Origin: Oricola cellulosilytica
GTDB lineage: Bacteria > Pseudomonadota > Alphaproteobacteria > Rhizobiales > Rhizobiaceae
Assembly (NCBI RefSeq): GCF_019966575.1
Contig: NZ_JAINFK010000001.1
Location: 599,734-633,525, forward strand
Reading direction: 5' to 3'
DNA: 33,792 bases
The notes beneath the pieces are model-generated. The model ran no database searches and was not told the DNA's origin. It saw only the letters and a program-made list of their open reading frames with translations. A program made the position numbers and the translations under genes. Shown here one piece after another: positions 17,336-25,236 of the stretch (the stretch's first letter is position 1; every line of letters begins with the position of its first letter).

Positions 17336-18766
17336 CTATCTCAGATGAACGCTGGGATTGAAAATTTCCTCGGGTACGTAAAGGCCAAGCTCCGCAATCT
17401 CTTCTAGGAACCGCGGACGTATCCCGGTCGCACAGAAAAATCCCTGAATCCGGTTCGCAGCATCCACGCCCGTTTTCTTGAATGCCATGATTTCCTGCAT
17501 CTGGATCACCTCGTTTTCCATGCCGGTTATTTCGGTAATGGAGACGAGGCGGCGGCTGCCATCATGCATGCGCTCGAGTTGGACGATGAGATCGACTGCG
17601 GAGGCGACCTGCTGGCGTATGCTCATCTGCGACATCGGCAGTCCGGCCATACCGATCATTTGCTCGAGCCGGGAAATCGAGTCGCGCGGCGTGTTGGCAT
17701 GGACGGTGCACATGGAGCCTTCGTGCCCGGTGTTCATCGCCTGAAGCATGTCGAATGCCTCCTCACCGCGGACCTCCCCGACGATGATTCGGTCGGGACG
17801 CATGCGCAGCGCATTCTTCAAAAGCTCGCGTTGCCGGACCTCATGTTTCCCATCAAGTGTCGGCGGTTTGGTTTCCATTCGACAGACATGGACCTGCTGC
17901 AATTGCAACTCGGCTGCATCTTCGATCGTGATCAGGCGTTCGGCATTTGATATTTGCGAAGACAGTGCGTTGAGAACCGTCGTCTTTCCCGAGCCGGTAC
18001 CCCCGGAAATGATGATCGACTTGCGCCCCTTTACCGCGGCGACCAGAAGAACTTTCATGGCTTCCGCCATCGAACTGCCCTCTATCAAGCGCTCCAGCGT
18101 GTAAGGCTGCTTGGAAAATTTGCGGATGGAGACCATCGGGCCGTCGACAGCAACCGGACGAACGGCAACGTTGACGCGCGATCCGTCACTCAATCGGGCG
18201 TCCACGAGCGGAGTGGTTTCGTCGACACGCCGGCCCACGGCGGAGACGATCTTGGTGACGATCCGCATGAGGTGATCTTCGTCCTTGAACTGAATATCGG
18301 TTTCTTCAAGGACCCCGGCACGCTCTACGAATACCTGATTGTAACGATTGACGAGCACATCGGAAACCGTGTCGTCCTTCAACAAAGGTTCCAGCGGCCC
18401 TAAACCGAGCATTTCATCTGTTGTATCGAAGATGAGATCGTCAAGTTCCCTGGCGCTGAGGGGAAAGTTCTTCTCGCGAACATATTCCCTGACCAGCGGC
18501 CGGACCTCGTCCACCAGTTCGGCGCGCGGGAGGGTGTCGAGCACTCCTAGGTTGATGCGATCAAGAAGATGGCGGTGCAATGCGACGCGCTGGGCAACCA
18601 TCTCGCGCCGGTTTCTCTGCAGGGAATCATCGGCTTTTGAGTGCTCGACCGGAGACCCGTCCTTGCTGTTCTCGGCAACAGGCTCCTCGGTGGTCGCGGC
18701 CGGAGCGCTGTCCGGATCAGCTCCTGCATTCGGCCGGAAAAACCGTCCAAGTATCCGTTCGTTCAC
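17336..18766 (-). CDS. cpaF: CpaF/TadA, Tad pilus assembly ATPase
   Basis: Hexameric secretion ATPase (VirB11/GspE superfamily) that powers Flp pilus extension and retraction. The 476-aa product has a disordered, acidic N-terminus to about residue 50, an N-terminal helical domain, Walker A GGTGSGKT at residues 255-262, Asp box region ERLITIEDAAELQLQ, Walker B region RMRPDRIIVGEVRGEEAFDM and His box GHEGSMCTVHANTPRD. The blocks match CpaF throughout. It lies 36 bp after the L,D-transpeptidase gene in the same direction. Confidence 0.97.
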   Translation of the reverse strand: MNERILGRFFRPNAGADPDSAPAATTEEPVAENSKDGSPVEHSKADDSLQRNRREMVAQRVALHRHLLDRINLGVLDTLPRAELVDEVRPLVREYVREKNFPLSARELDDLIFDTTDEMLGLGPLEPLLKDDTVSDVLVNRYNQVFVERAGVLEETDIQFKDEDHLMRIVTKIVSAVGRRVDETTPLVDARLSDGSRVNVAVRPVAVDGPMVSIRKFSKQPYTLERLIEGSSMAEAMKVLLVAAVKGRKSIIISGGTGSGKTTVLNALSSQISNAERLITIEDAAELQLQQVHVCRMETKPPTLDGKHEVRQRELLKNALRMRPDRIIVGEVRGEEAFDMLQAMNTGHEGSMCTVHANTPRDSISRLEQMIGMAGLPMSQMSIRQQVASAVDLIVQLERMHDGSRRLVSITEITGMENEVIQMQEIMAFKKTGVDAANRIQGFFCATGIRPRFLEEIAELGLYVPEEIFNPSVHLR

Positions 18767-18802
18767 TGCGTGCGCCCTGATTAGGTTTCTGATGCGATCA
18801 AA

Positions 18803-19384
18803 TTAGTTCAACACGATCACTTTCGTTCCGATAGGGACCCTGCCGAACAGCTCGAGGATATCCGCGTTGGTCAGCCTGAAGCACCCGGACGTTTCGTATC
18901 CGCCAACAGTCGAGCGGTCGTTCGTGCCGTGAATTCGGTAAAGGGTGTCGCGTCCGTTGCTGTAAAGATAAAGCGCACGCGCACCGAGCGGGTTAAACGG
19001 CCCCGGCGGAACAGCTTCAGGGAGGTCCGGTTCACGTCTGCGCATCTCGGACGGCGGCCGCCAGGTTGGCCATTCCGACTTGTGGCCAACAGCGGCTTCC
19101 CCCGTCCACTCGAACCCGGGCCGCCCCAGCGCAATTGTGTAACGGGCTACCCGACCTGCATCGAGCACGAGGTCGAGTGTCCGCTTGGAGTTCGATATCA
19201 CTATGGTGCCCGGGCGGTAGCCGGTTGCAGCCTCCACCACCCGGCGGGTGGTAGGACCATGATCCCGTGGGACCCGGGGGCTGATACCCCCCGCCAGGGC
19301 GGCGAGGGGCGAGGCCACGACAGTACATGCCGCGGCCCCAAGAAACGTGCGCCGTAACATCCGCTCCCGCGCCCCGGGCTTCAT
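18803..19384 (-). CDS. L,D-transpeptidase (YkuD) with Tat-like signal, inside the pilus operon
   Basis: YkuD-fold enzymes make 3-3 cross-links in peptidoglycan or attach outer-membrane proteins to it. The 193-aa product has the catalytic signature HGTN starting at His152 and SGCFRLTN with Cys168. The N-terminus reads RMLRRTFLGAAACTVVASPL, a twin-arginine-like signal, ending in an Ala-rich region. The ATG at 19384 overlaps the cpaE stop by 4 bp and has GGAG upstream; a further upstream ATG at 19399 is less likely. The gene is embedded between cpaE and cpaF, so it is cotranscribed with the pilus genes. Cell-wall remodelling for the secretin or pilus is an inference. Confidence 0.92.
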   Translation of the reverse strand: MKPGARERMLRRTFLGAAACTVVASPLAALAGGISPRVPRDHGPTTRRVVEAATGYRPGTIVISNSKRTLDLVLDAGRVARYTIALGRPGFEWTGEAAVGHKSEWPTWRPPSEMRRREPDLPEAVPPGPFNPLGARALYLYSNGRDTLYRIHGTNDRSTVGGYETSGCFRLTNADILELFGRVPIGTKVIVLN

Positions 19385-20535
19385 CGTTCCGTTCTCCATA
19401 GTGACGCGGCCAAGTTATCAACTCCCTTGCAGAATTTGGATCGAGGGCTCACCTCGACAGGCAGGACACCGCGATTTTGCGCCTCCGCCATGACCTTGCG
19501 TTCATCTGGAAGAATAACAACCTTTTGGTCGCCGAACACGCCTGCAATTTCCTTTTTTCCGATACCTCCGCCGAACAGCCCCGTATGGGCGCGATTCACA
19601 ACGACGAAAATCCCGCAATTGGGATCGGCGATGTCCCGGACCCGTGCGGATGTCGCCTTGGCGTACTGAATTGCAGGGACCGTCGCATTTGCAACCAGCG
19701 TGATCGTATCGACTGCCTTCAGGATCTGCTGCTTCCAAGCGGTCTCCTGCACAGGAATATCGATGACGGTGTGATCGTGCTCGAATGAGATGACATCAAG
19801 CAGGCGAAGAACGAGTTCGACGCCCTTCGGGTCGAGATAGATTTCAGGATTCTCGAAGGAGAATACCGAAAATCCGGATTCCTGACGCTTCTTGATGATG
19901 TCGGCGAACTGCAAGTCCACCCGCTCCGGATGGTTGATGACGTCCCGAAGGTCGAACGCGTTTTCAACATTCAGATAGGCGGCGACCGCCGCGGTCAAGA
20001 AATCAACATCGAAAATCGCCACTTTGGGCCGCCGACGCTTGTGCGCCCGGCTCAGAAAATACGCCAGCATTATCGACAGCGTCGTCCCGCCGGCTCCGCC
20101 GCCGCATGACAGAACCGCGTGGACCTTTTTGGTTCCCGTCTTCAGCTTCTGGATTTGAGCCGCTATCGCCTCAACAAGCGCGCGACGATCGATCGGCTTC
20201 AACAACCAGTCTTCGCCATCGAGTCTCACAACGCGCCTCATCCGCTCGTTGGTCAGTGCGTCGGAAACGAAAATAACCGGGATACTTTTCACAAGTGCGC
20301 GGGCGCTTGGAAAGCTCGGATCTTCCAGGACTGCGCCATCCGACAAATCCATTATGACGAGATCATAATGATCGGCGTCGAATTTCTTCTTCTTCAACAA
20401 TGTCGCGAGCGGCTCGGCTTCGTATTCGTAAGCCGCGAACTTCGAAAAATGTGCGTCGACTACCTTTATCAATTTGGGATCAGTCGAATAGACGATTATT
20501 CTGGATTTTCCTTCCGATGATACGTTGATGTTCAT
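19381..20535 (-). CDS. cpaE: CpaE/TadZ, pilus localisation ATPase
   Basis: TadZ-type ParA/MinD-like protein that places the Tad apparatus at a cell pole. The product of 384 residues has an N-terminal receiver-like domain (RIIVYSTDPKLIKVV, DLVIMDLSDGA, IPVIFVSDAL, WLLKPIDRRALVEAI) and a C-terminal ATPase domain from about residue 140 with the deviant P-loop CGGGAGGTTLSI, which lacks the signature Lys of ParA. The ATPase domain continues with AIFDVDFLTAAVAAYLN and DHTVIDIPVQETAWK. Start ATG 20535 (AGGG 5 nt upstream) is preferred over the adjacent GTG at 20538. It overlaps the L,D-transpeptidase gene by 4 bp. Confidence 0.93.
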   Translation of the reverse strand: MNINVSSEGKSRIIVYSTDPKLIKVVDAHFSKFAAYEYEAEPLATLLKKKKFDADHYDLVIMDLSDGAVLEDPSFPSARALVKSIPVIFVSDALTNERMRRVVRLDGEDWLLKPIDRRALVEAIAAQIQKLKTGTKKVHAVLSCGGGAGGTTLSIMLAYFLSRAHKRRRPKVAIFDVDFLTAAVAAYLNVENAFDLRDVINHPERVDLQFADIIKKRQESGFSVFSFENPEIYLDPKGVELVLRLLDVISFEHDHTVIDIPVQETAWKQQILKAVDTITLVANATVPAIQYAKATSARVRDIADPNCGIFVVVNRAHTGLFGGGIGKKEIAGVFGDQKVVILPDERKVMAEAQNRGVLPVEVSPRSKFCKGVDNLAASLWRTER

Positions 20536-20863
20536 CACGTCCCTTCAATCGAAGAACTGTTATTCAACACCTGATACTGGTACAATATGGGTGTTATAAT
20601 CTTTTCCTTTTCCAGCCGCCTATGTCCAGTTGTCGAACGACATGGCGATATAGGCGAACGAACAGCGCGAAGTGCGGCTTATCGCGATCTGCAAAGCTCG
20701 GCATGTCGGCGGTTGCCCAAAGAAAGGCCCGGCGTTGAGCAACCACAGTGGCGTCCGAAGCCTGATTCTCGAATTTCGATTTTGTCACCGTCCAAAAAAG
20801 GAGAATTGGCGGAACCTTTGTCTCCCGCCCGACTACGCCGCATCCAAAGATCCCAAATGACGC
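20536..20863 (-). other. Gap of 328 bp inside the pilus operon, no gene seen
   Basis: This is the only large gap in the minus-strand pilus run, between the short lipoprotein gene and cpaE. The best open frame (20594-20788) begins with GTG, has no ribosome site and resembles no family I know. The gap may hold a secondary promoter for cpaE and the downstream ATPase/platform genes, or remains of a longer cpaD. I see no strong hairpin or promoter. Confidence 0.5.
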
Positions 20864-21127
20864 TTACGGATTGCCGATGTAAGGATCGTAGGGCACGACA
20901 TACCGCTGATAGGCATTGCTAGTTGTTTCGGGACCGATGTCGATGTCTGTATTCTGGGCGACAGGCGGGAACGGATCGATCGTCTGTATCGCCATATTTG
21001 CATAGTTCGCATCGCCCACCCCCAGCGTAAGACTGTCGAGGTTGCTCAAATAGTCCGCGCAGCCGGCGAGCGGAAGAAGACTCGCCAGCACCAATCCGAT
21101 CCGCTTATTTCTTCGCGATAATTCCAT
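20864..21127 (-). CDS. Short lipoprotein at the cpaD position
   Basis: Product of 87 residues with an N-terminal lipoprotein signal (RIGLVLASLLPLAGC) and lipid-modified Cys23; the mature part is only about 65 residues (ADYLSNLDSLTLGVGDANYA, QTIDPFPPVAQNTDIDIGPE). CpaD/TadD-position lipoproteins of Tad systems are usually near 200 residues and act as a secretin pilotin or outer-membrane factor, so this is much shorter. The start at 21127 overlaps the cpaC end by 23 bp; a start at 21178 would give 104 residues but places an unrelated segment before the signal. It may be a truncated CpaD or a separate small rhizobial family. Confidence 0.75.
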   Translation of the reverse strand: MELSRRNKRIGLVLASLLPLAGCADYLSNLDSLTLGVGDANYANMAIQTIDPFPPVAQNTDIDIGPETTSNAYQRYVVPYDPYIGNP

Positions 21128-22517
21128 CGTCGAACTCCAGGTCGATGATATGGCCGTACGGCCCGATGATGCCTTCACCCGTCCTGAACCGCCGCATCAT
21201 GTCCTTGTCGACCTCAAGCAGGCCGAGAGCGAACAGTTCGACGTCATTTGATGGGCGTGTCTGGTCTAGCGGCGAAAACAGCGGTTCGTCGGGTGCGGCC
21301 GGTCTTGTGAGCCGGGGGGTGACGATAATGACGAGATCCGTCTCCTCCTTTGTGAAGCTCGAACTGCGAAACAGAGCGCCGAGGACTGGCACTGCCCCAA
21401 GGCCTGGAACCTGCTCCTTGGCGCGGTCATTGTCGACCTTGATAAGGCCGGCCAGCGCGAAGCTCTGACCATCCCGCAGTTCAACGACCGTTTCGGCGGT
21501 CCGGGTGAGGAAGGACGGATTGATGCTGTCGCGCGAAGGGTCGATGTCGCTGACCTCCGTCAGGACGCGAATGTTGATCTTCCCCTCATCCAGAACGGTG
21601 GGAACGAACTCCAGACGAACGCCATAGGGCCGATATGCCGTTTCCGCGGCCGTCGAGCCATTGTCGCCCTGCACGACCCGCGTTATCGGCACTTCGCCGC
21701 CAACATTGAACCGGGCGCCTTCTCCGCTTACCGCGGTCAGGTTGGGCTGCGCAAGACGGCGGATGACGCTTCTCTTCTCCAGCGCACTGATGGTCAGATC
21801 GATATCGACACCCCCGGCGCTCAAAATCTGCGCCACGAGATTGCCGAAAAACGGCGTCTGGTCCGAAGTCGGAGAGCGGGAGGTGAACTTGTCGTTGATG
21901 TTGAGCTTGATGCCCAGATTCTCTCCGGCCGAACGCTTTGCCTCCAACACACGCACTTCCAGTGTGACCTGTTGCGGATCACTCACCCGCAGGGCATTGA
22001 TCACCGTTTCCGAGTACTGGTTGGCGATCCGGACCACACGGTCCATGTCCACGCTGTTCTTCACCACGCCGGTCAGCCGCAGGCGGTTATTGATGTTGGC
22101 GACCCGCACCTGCGAATCCGGTACGGCCGACCTGATCGCCGCTGCCGCGTCGCTAAAATCGGTTTCGACCCGGACCTCGATCACTCCGAGAAGGGCCTTT
22201 TCGGCATCGTAAAGCGAGATGGTCGTGATGCCGACCGATCCCCCCTGGATGTAGAGCGACTGGTCGGACAGGGGGACGACATCGGCCACTCCGGGGTTGC
22301 CGACAACGATGTCGTTAAATGTCCGGTTCGTTCGCACGGTCACGGTGGTTCCCGGCCTGACCGTCGTTTCGTACACCGATCCGGTCAGGTTAACGCGGAG
22401 TTCCTGCGCCGTGACCGCCCCACAGGAAATGGCAAACAACGCGAAAAAGGCACCAACGAATTGAATTACCGAGCGAAATGACAGGCGCCTGGACCGCGCC
22501 GACATGATTTGTATCAT
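21105..22517 (-). CDS. cpaC: CpaC/RcpA, Tad pilus secretin
   Basis: Outer-membrane channel for the Flp pilus. From ATG 22517 (AGGA 5 nt upstream) the 470-aa product has a Sec signal (FVGAFFALFAISCGAVTAQ), an N-terminal pilus/BON region (VGITTISLYDAEKALLGVIE, VADVVPLSDQSLYIQGGSV) and a C-terminal secretin domain with VLEAKRSAGENLGIKLNIND, the GEVPITRVVQGDNG strand and LIKVDNDRAKEQVPGLGAVP followed by VLGALFRSSSFTKEETDLVI and IVTPRLTRPAAP. Longer starts at 22550 are possible. It lies 39 bp after cpaB. Confidence 0.96.
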   Translation of the reverse strand: MIQIMSARSRRLSFRSVIQFVGAFFALFAISCGAVTAQELRVNLTGSVYETTVRPGTTVTVRTNRTFNDIVVGNPGVADVVPLSDQSLYIQGGSVGITTISLYDAEKALLGVIEVRVETDFSDAAAAIRSAVPDSQVRVANINNRLRLTGVVKNSVDMDRVVRIANQYSETVINALRVSDPQQVTLEVRVLEAKRSAGENLGIKLNINDKFTSRSPTSDQTPFFGNLVAQILSAGGVDIDLTISALEKRSVIRRLAQPNLTAVSGEGARFNVGGEVPITRVVQGDNGSTAAETAYRPYGVRLEFVPTVLDEGKINIRVLTEVSDIDPSRDSINPSFLTRTAETVVELRDGQSFALAGLIKVDNDRAKEQVPGLGAVPVLGALFRSSSFTKEETDLVIIVTPRLTRPAAPDEPLFSPLDQTRPSNDVELFALGLLEVDKDMMRRFRTGEGIIGPYGHIIDLEFDDGIIAKK

Positions 22518-22556
22518 CTCTGTCCTGCTATCGAGTTGAGCCGCGCTCACCCATTG

Positions 22557-23528
22557 TTACTCAGCTTTCTTAACTTTGTATTCCGTGCGGCCTGCCCCAC
22601 GGTAAACTCCAATATTCGCATACGGATCTTCGGGGGGCATCACCAGTTCTTTTTGCCTTTCCACACCCGGTTGGGGCGAAGTTTCCATCTCCTGCCGCAA
22701 TTTTGCCACACGTTTGCTCACCAGTTCGTCGACCTGGCTCACTTTTTCTTCCAGTTCCGACAACCGCGCGTCTTCCAGGGCCTTGACCTGCTCGGAAATG
22801 AGAGTTCTCGAGGTAGGACCGCCGCCAAGATCGTTGATATTGACGGGATTAATAGCCTCAACCTCGGAAGAGGCGCTGTTGCGCAGTGCCAGGGAAAGAA
22901 TTCCGACCGTCGCTGCAAGCGTCAGTTTCTGCGCCTCCAGAGTCGAAACTTCCATGGTAACCGTGCGCGCTATGGAGGGCTGGTTCGCGCGGTCGTCGGC
23001 GAGCTGATCTATCGCTAGCACCTTGACCCCCTGCAGGAGAACGTCGGTAGTCCCTTCACGCGTCAGCATGATATCGACCCGATCACCGGGGAGCACGAAG
23101 CCGGCAACGCCGAGGACATCGTTAACCCGGATGGAGACCGCCTTCATGCCCGGATCGAGGGCCGTGGAAAGCGTCGCGCGCTGGCCTGCACCGGTGATTT
23201 TCGACGCGAGAACGGGTTCGCCGGACTCGATCGCCGTCATGACATAGCGCGATTCTCCGTCCGGGGCGAGAACGTCCTCTATCGTCGAAAATGCGCCCTC
23301 CGGGATCGTGGCCGCCGGCCAATCGATGACCCGTAAGCTCGAGGGCTCAATTAGCCTTCCGAACCGCATCGGCTGCGCCGCAACCACAATAGTGTTCCTC
23401 GGAACATCGACCGTGCTGACATTCGCGATGCGCTCACTCTGATCCGCAAGGAACTGCCTGACGCCGAACACCGCCGCCATGGCGAGAATGATGGAAAGGC
23501 CGAGACTGAGTACGGTGGTAAAACGCAT
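22557..23528 (-). CDS. cpaB: CpaB/RcpC, Tad pilus assembly protein
   Basis: Periplasmic, membrane-anchored assembly factor with a SAF domain, thought to work with the secretin and peptidoglycan. The 323-aa product has an N-terminal helix (VLSLGLSIILAMAAVFGVRQ), the SAF-like segment with RNTIVVAAQPMRFGRLIEPS and VLASKITGAGQRATLSTALD, the core VSIRVNDVLGVAGFVLPGDR followed by VDIMLTR, and a C-terminal coiled coil (ALEDARLSELEEKVSQVDEL). Length matches. It is 130 bp after the flp gene. Confidence 0.94.
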   Translation of the reverse strand: MRFTTVLSLGLSIILAMAAVFGVRQFLADQSERIANVSTVDVPRNTIVVAAQPMRFGRLIEPSSLRVIDWPAATIPEGAFSTIEDVLAPDGESRYVMTAIESGEPVLASKITGAGQRATLSTALDPGMKAVSIRVNDVLGVAGFVLPGDRVDIMLTREGTTDVLLQGVKVLAIDQLADDRANQPSIARTVTMEVSTLEAQKLTLAATVGILSLALRNSASSEVEAINPVNINDLGGGPTSRTLISEQVKALEDARLSELEEKVSQVDELVSKRVAKLRQEMETSPQPGVERQKELVMPPEDPYANIGVYRGAGRTEYKVKKAE

Positions 23529-23584
23529 GATCGAACCGCCTTACACGTGAGGTTAAAACTCTGAACAGGGTCAGTCAAACAGGA

Positions 23585-23636
23585 GACGGGTCCGCCGCTT
23601 CTCGACAGACCCGTCCAATTTTATGCCTTGCGGCAT
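23585..23636 (-). terminator. Two hairpins between flp and cpaB
   Basis: On the minus strand, after the flp stop, the transcript can form ATGCC-GCAA-GGCAT (23623-23636, a GNRA tetraloop) and then an 8-bp perfect stem GACGGGTC/GACCCGTC (23585-23592 with 23608-23615, 15-nt loop). No strong U-run follows on this strand. Such structures between an abundant pilin message and the assembly genes usually limit read-through or protect the pilin mRNA 3' end. Confidence 0.5.
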
Positions 23637-23658
23637 GCCTCGCACGAGACCCGATCGA

Positions 23659-23847
23659 TCAATTATAATTCAGGTTGGTGAAGAAGCCTGCCCAGGAGTT
23701 CCAGGCAGCGGCCAGGTTAGTTCCGGCAATGATAACCGCCGCGATAGCGCCTGCAATCAGCAATCCGAGCAGGATCAAATACTCGGTTAACGCGATGCCA
23801 TCTTCTTCTTGCGCGAATACGCGCAGTAACTGCATTCCCCGCCTCAT
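23659..23847 (-). CDS. flp: Flp/Fap type IVb pilin
   Basis: Major pilin of the Tad pilus. The 62-aa product has a short leader ending EEDG, a predicted cleavage after Gly17, then a hydrophobic mature start IALTEYLILLGLLIAGAIAA with Glu at +5 and Tyr at +6 as the Flp family requires, and a short C-terminal tail (NSWAGFFTNLNYN). The ribosome site AGGAGAT just before the ATG is strong, as expected for an abundant protein. It is transcribed away from cpaA, whose product should process it. Length is normal. Confidence 0.97.
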   Translation of the reverse strand: MRRGMQLLRVFAQEEDGIALTEYLILLGLLIAGAIAAVIIAGTNLAAAWNSWAGFFTNLNYN

Positions 23848-23902
23848 GGTACATCTCCTCTAACCACATTCACGCGCATACCGTCGCACGTCGCTATAGT
23901 AA

Positions 23903-23929
23903 ATTATAGGTAAACATCGGATCGGTCAA
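23903..23929 (-). promoter_or_regulatory. Probable sigma-70-type promoter of flp
   Basis: On the minus strand a consensus -10 TATAAT (23903-23908) is preceded by TTGACC (23924-23929) with a 15-bp spacer, slightly short. The start of transcription would be near 23895, giving a leader of about 45 nt to the flp ATG at 23847. The location and AT-rich surroundings fit a strong pilin promoter. Confidence 0.55.
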
Positions 23930-24100
23930 TCTCAACGCCATTGCGAATTCTGAATATTCGGTTAAATGGTAAACGCCAGCAAGTCGAAATCGCGATTTTT
24001 CTGAATTCGAACCGAGGAGAAAAACCCGAATGATTCTCTGGATATGCCTCTCCCACGCTCTACAACGCCGGCGTGTCACGCGTTATTTTATATAAATCTA
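23930..24100. promoter_or_regulatory. AT-rich divergent region between flp and cpaA
   Basis: Together with the flp promoter this is a divergent intergenic region. It holds a near-palindromic GGTTAAATGGTAAAC (23959-23973), whose TTAAAT/TTTACC half-sites resemble CtrA half-sites, and AT-rich DNA continuing into cpaA. The TATATAAATCTA tract just before the cpaA ATG lacks a ribosome site. No gene is seen. Confidence 0.4.
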
Positions 24101-24673
24101 ATGATCGCCTCTATTGAAAGTATCTTTATATCTAATGTTTACATATTTATTTGTTATCTGTGGTCGTTTCTAATTGCTAAAAGTGATTTTGAGAAAAATA
24201 AAATTCCAAACAATATTATATTGTTCGGTATCGGCATATATATTTTTTCATCTGTTTCTGTATATTTCTTTTTTGAAATACATCTGGACGCTGGGGAAAC
24301 AGGACGAAGCAGCGCCTTGTGGGCGTTCAGGCCGCTCGCCGACACTGCCGCAGGGGCACTTTTACTCGCGATCGGCTTTACACTGTGGATGTTAAGACTG
24401 CTTGGTGCGGGGGATGCAAAGATGCTCTTCCCGATCGGTCTCATTCTGGGATTCGATTATCTTTCAATATTTTCACTGATTTTGCTCATCCTTGGCGCAG
24501 CCACCTACGCGATCGTGCGCATCCCGTATCCGAGATCGTCCGGAGGCTCTCGCTTCATTGAACGATTGATGGAAATCAGGTCGACGGGCCGGATCCCATA
24601 CGGCGTGCTGCTCGCGATCGCCTTCGCCTTGGCGCTGGGCCGCCGCTATCTCGCCGAGACGGGCGTCTATTGA
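24101..24673 (+). CDS. cpaA: CpaA/TadV, prepilin peptidase
   Basis: Aspartyl membrane protease that cleaves the Flp pilin and TadE/TadF leaders. From ATG 24101 the 190-aa product has about five hydrophobic segments and both catalytic Asp motifs: SDFEKNKIPN with Asp29, and GAGDAK with Asp105. The C-terminal region is RIPYGVLLAIAFALALGRRY. The DNA is odd: about the first 190 bases of the gene are near 26% G+C (by count), then composition jumps to the local high level at about 24290, while the frame stays open. It overlaps the convergent unknown gene by 7 bp. Confidence 0.93.
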   Translation: MIASIESIFISNVYIFICYLWSFLIAKSDFEKNKIPNNIILFGIGIYIFSSVSVYFFFEIHLDAGETGRSSALWAFRPLADTAAGALLLAIGFTLWMLRLLGAGDAKMLFPIGLILGFDYLSIFSLILLILGAATYAIVRIPYPRSSGGSRFIERLMEIRSTGRIPYGVLLAIAFALALGRRYLAETGVY

Positions 24674-25107
24674 AATTCCCGCCGCGGATGGCGCAGGTTC
24701 CATATGATCCAGCGATGCACATTGAGCCAGACGCACAGGATGCAAAAGGCGGCGAAGATCGTGGCGTCCACCGCAGTTATCCCTACCGGCGAAATCTGCG
24801 ACCCGGATCCGGTCATGGCCGATGCATCGAGCATCGCTCGACCGTTGACGATGATGCCGCCGGTGGCAAGGGCAAGCAGCCCGTATGAAAACCGGACCCA
24901 GGCAAGGTTCGGCAACTTCCAGAGCAGCGCGCCAAGGCCCGCCAGAGCGCAAAGAACGAGAACCAGCGCAATCTTCTCAACTGAAGGAATCCCTCGGAGA
25001 ACCGTGACTGCTTCACCAGCGATCTGCCCAAAAAAATAGGAAGCGATGGCAACGAAAAGCATTGATGGCAGCACTTCCGCGAACGTGAAAATCCTGTTGC
25101 TCTGCAT
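24667..25107 (-). CDS. Unknown four-helix membrane protein of the pilus locus
   Basis: I do not recognise the family. The 146-aa product has about four hydrophobic helices (LPSMLFVAIASYFFGQIAGE, ALVLVLCALAGLGALLWKLP, FSYGLLALATGGIIVNGRAM, ATIFAAFCILCVWLNVHRWI) and short basic ends (NLRHPRREFQ). A GAGAGA ribosome site precedes the ATG at 25107. Its 3' end overlaps cpaA, convergently, by 7 bp. It follows the 204-aa gene on the same strand after a gap with a 7-bp perfect hairpin. A role in the pilus apparatus is only suggested by location. Confidence 0.75.
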   Translation of the reverse strand: MQSNRIFTFAEVLPSMLFVAIASYFFGQIAGEAVTVLRGIPSVEKIALVLVLCALAGLGALLWKLPNLAWVRFSYGLLALATGGIIVNGRAMLDASAMTGSGSQISPVGITAVDATIFAAFCILCVWLNVHRWIIWNLRHPRREFQ

Positions 25108-25143
25108 TCTCTCGATCCCTGTTCATCTTTTTTTTAGGATCAT

Positions 25144-25167
25144 AGCGCGCTGCTGTTAACGCGCGCT
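25144..25167 (-). repeat. Inverted repeat between two unknown pilus-locus genes
   Basis: AGCGCGC (25144-25150) pairs with GCGCGCT (25161-25167), loop of 10 nt, in the 129-bp gap between the 204-aa and 146-aa genes. On the minus strand an A-run rather than a U-run follows, so it is not a clear intrinsic terminator. It may be an mRNA processing or stability hairpin. Confidence 0.4.
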
Positions 25168-25236
25168 CAAGAATGCGGGCGCCTTGCAGTTATCAGGTAA
25201 TGATGGCTAACAGAGCTTCTCTTCAGTCGTTAAATT

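Noticed and set aside
20594-20788. Small minus-strand gene in the pilus operon gap
   Set aside because: GTG start without ribosome site and no recognisable features; too weak to call.
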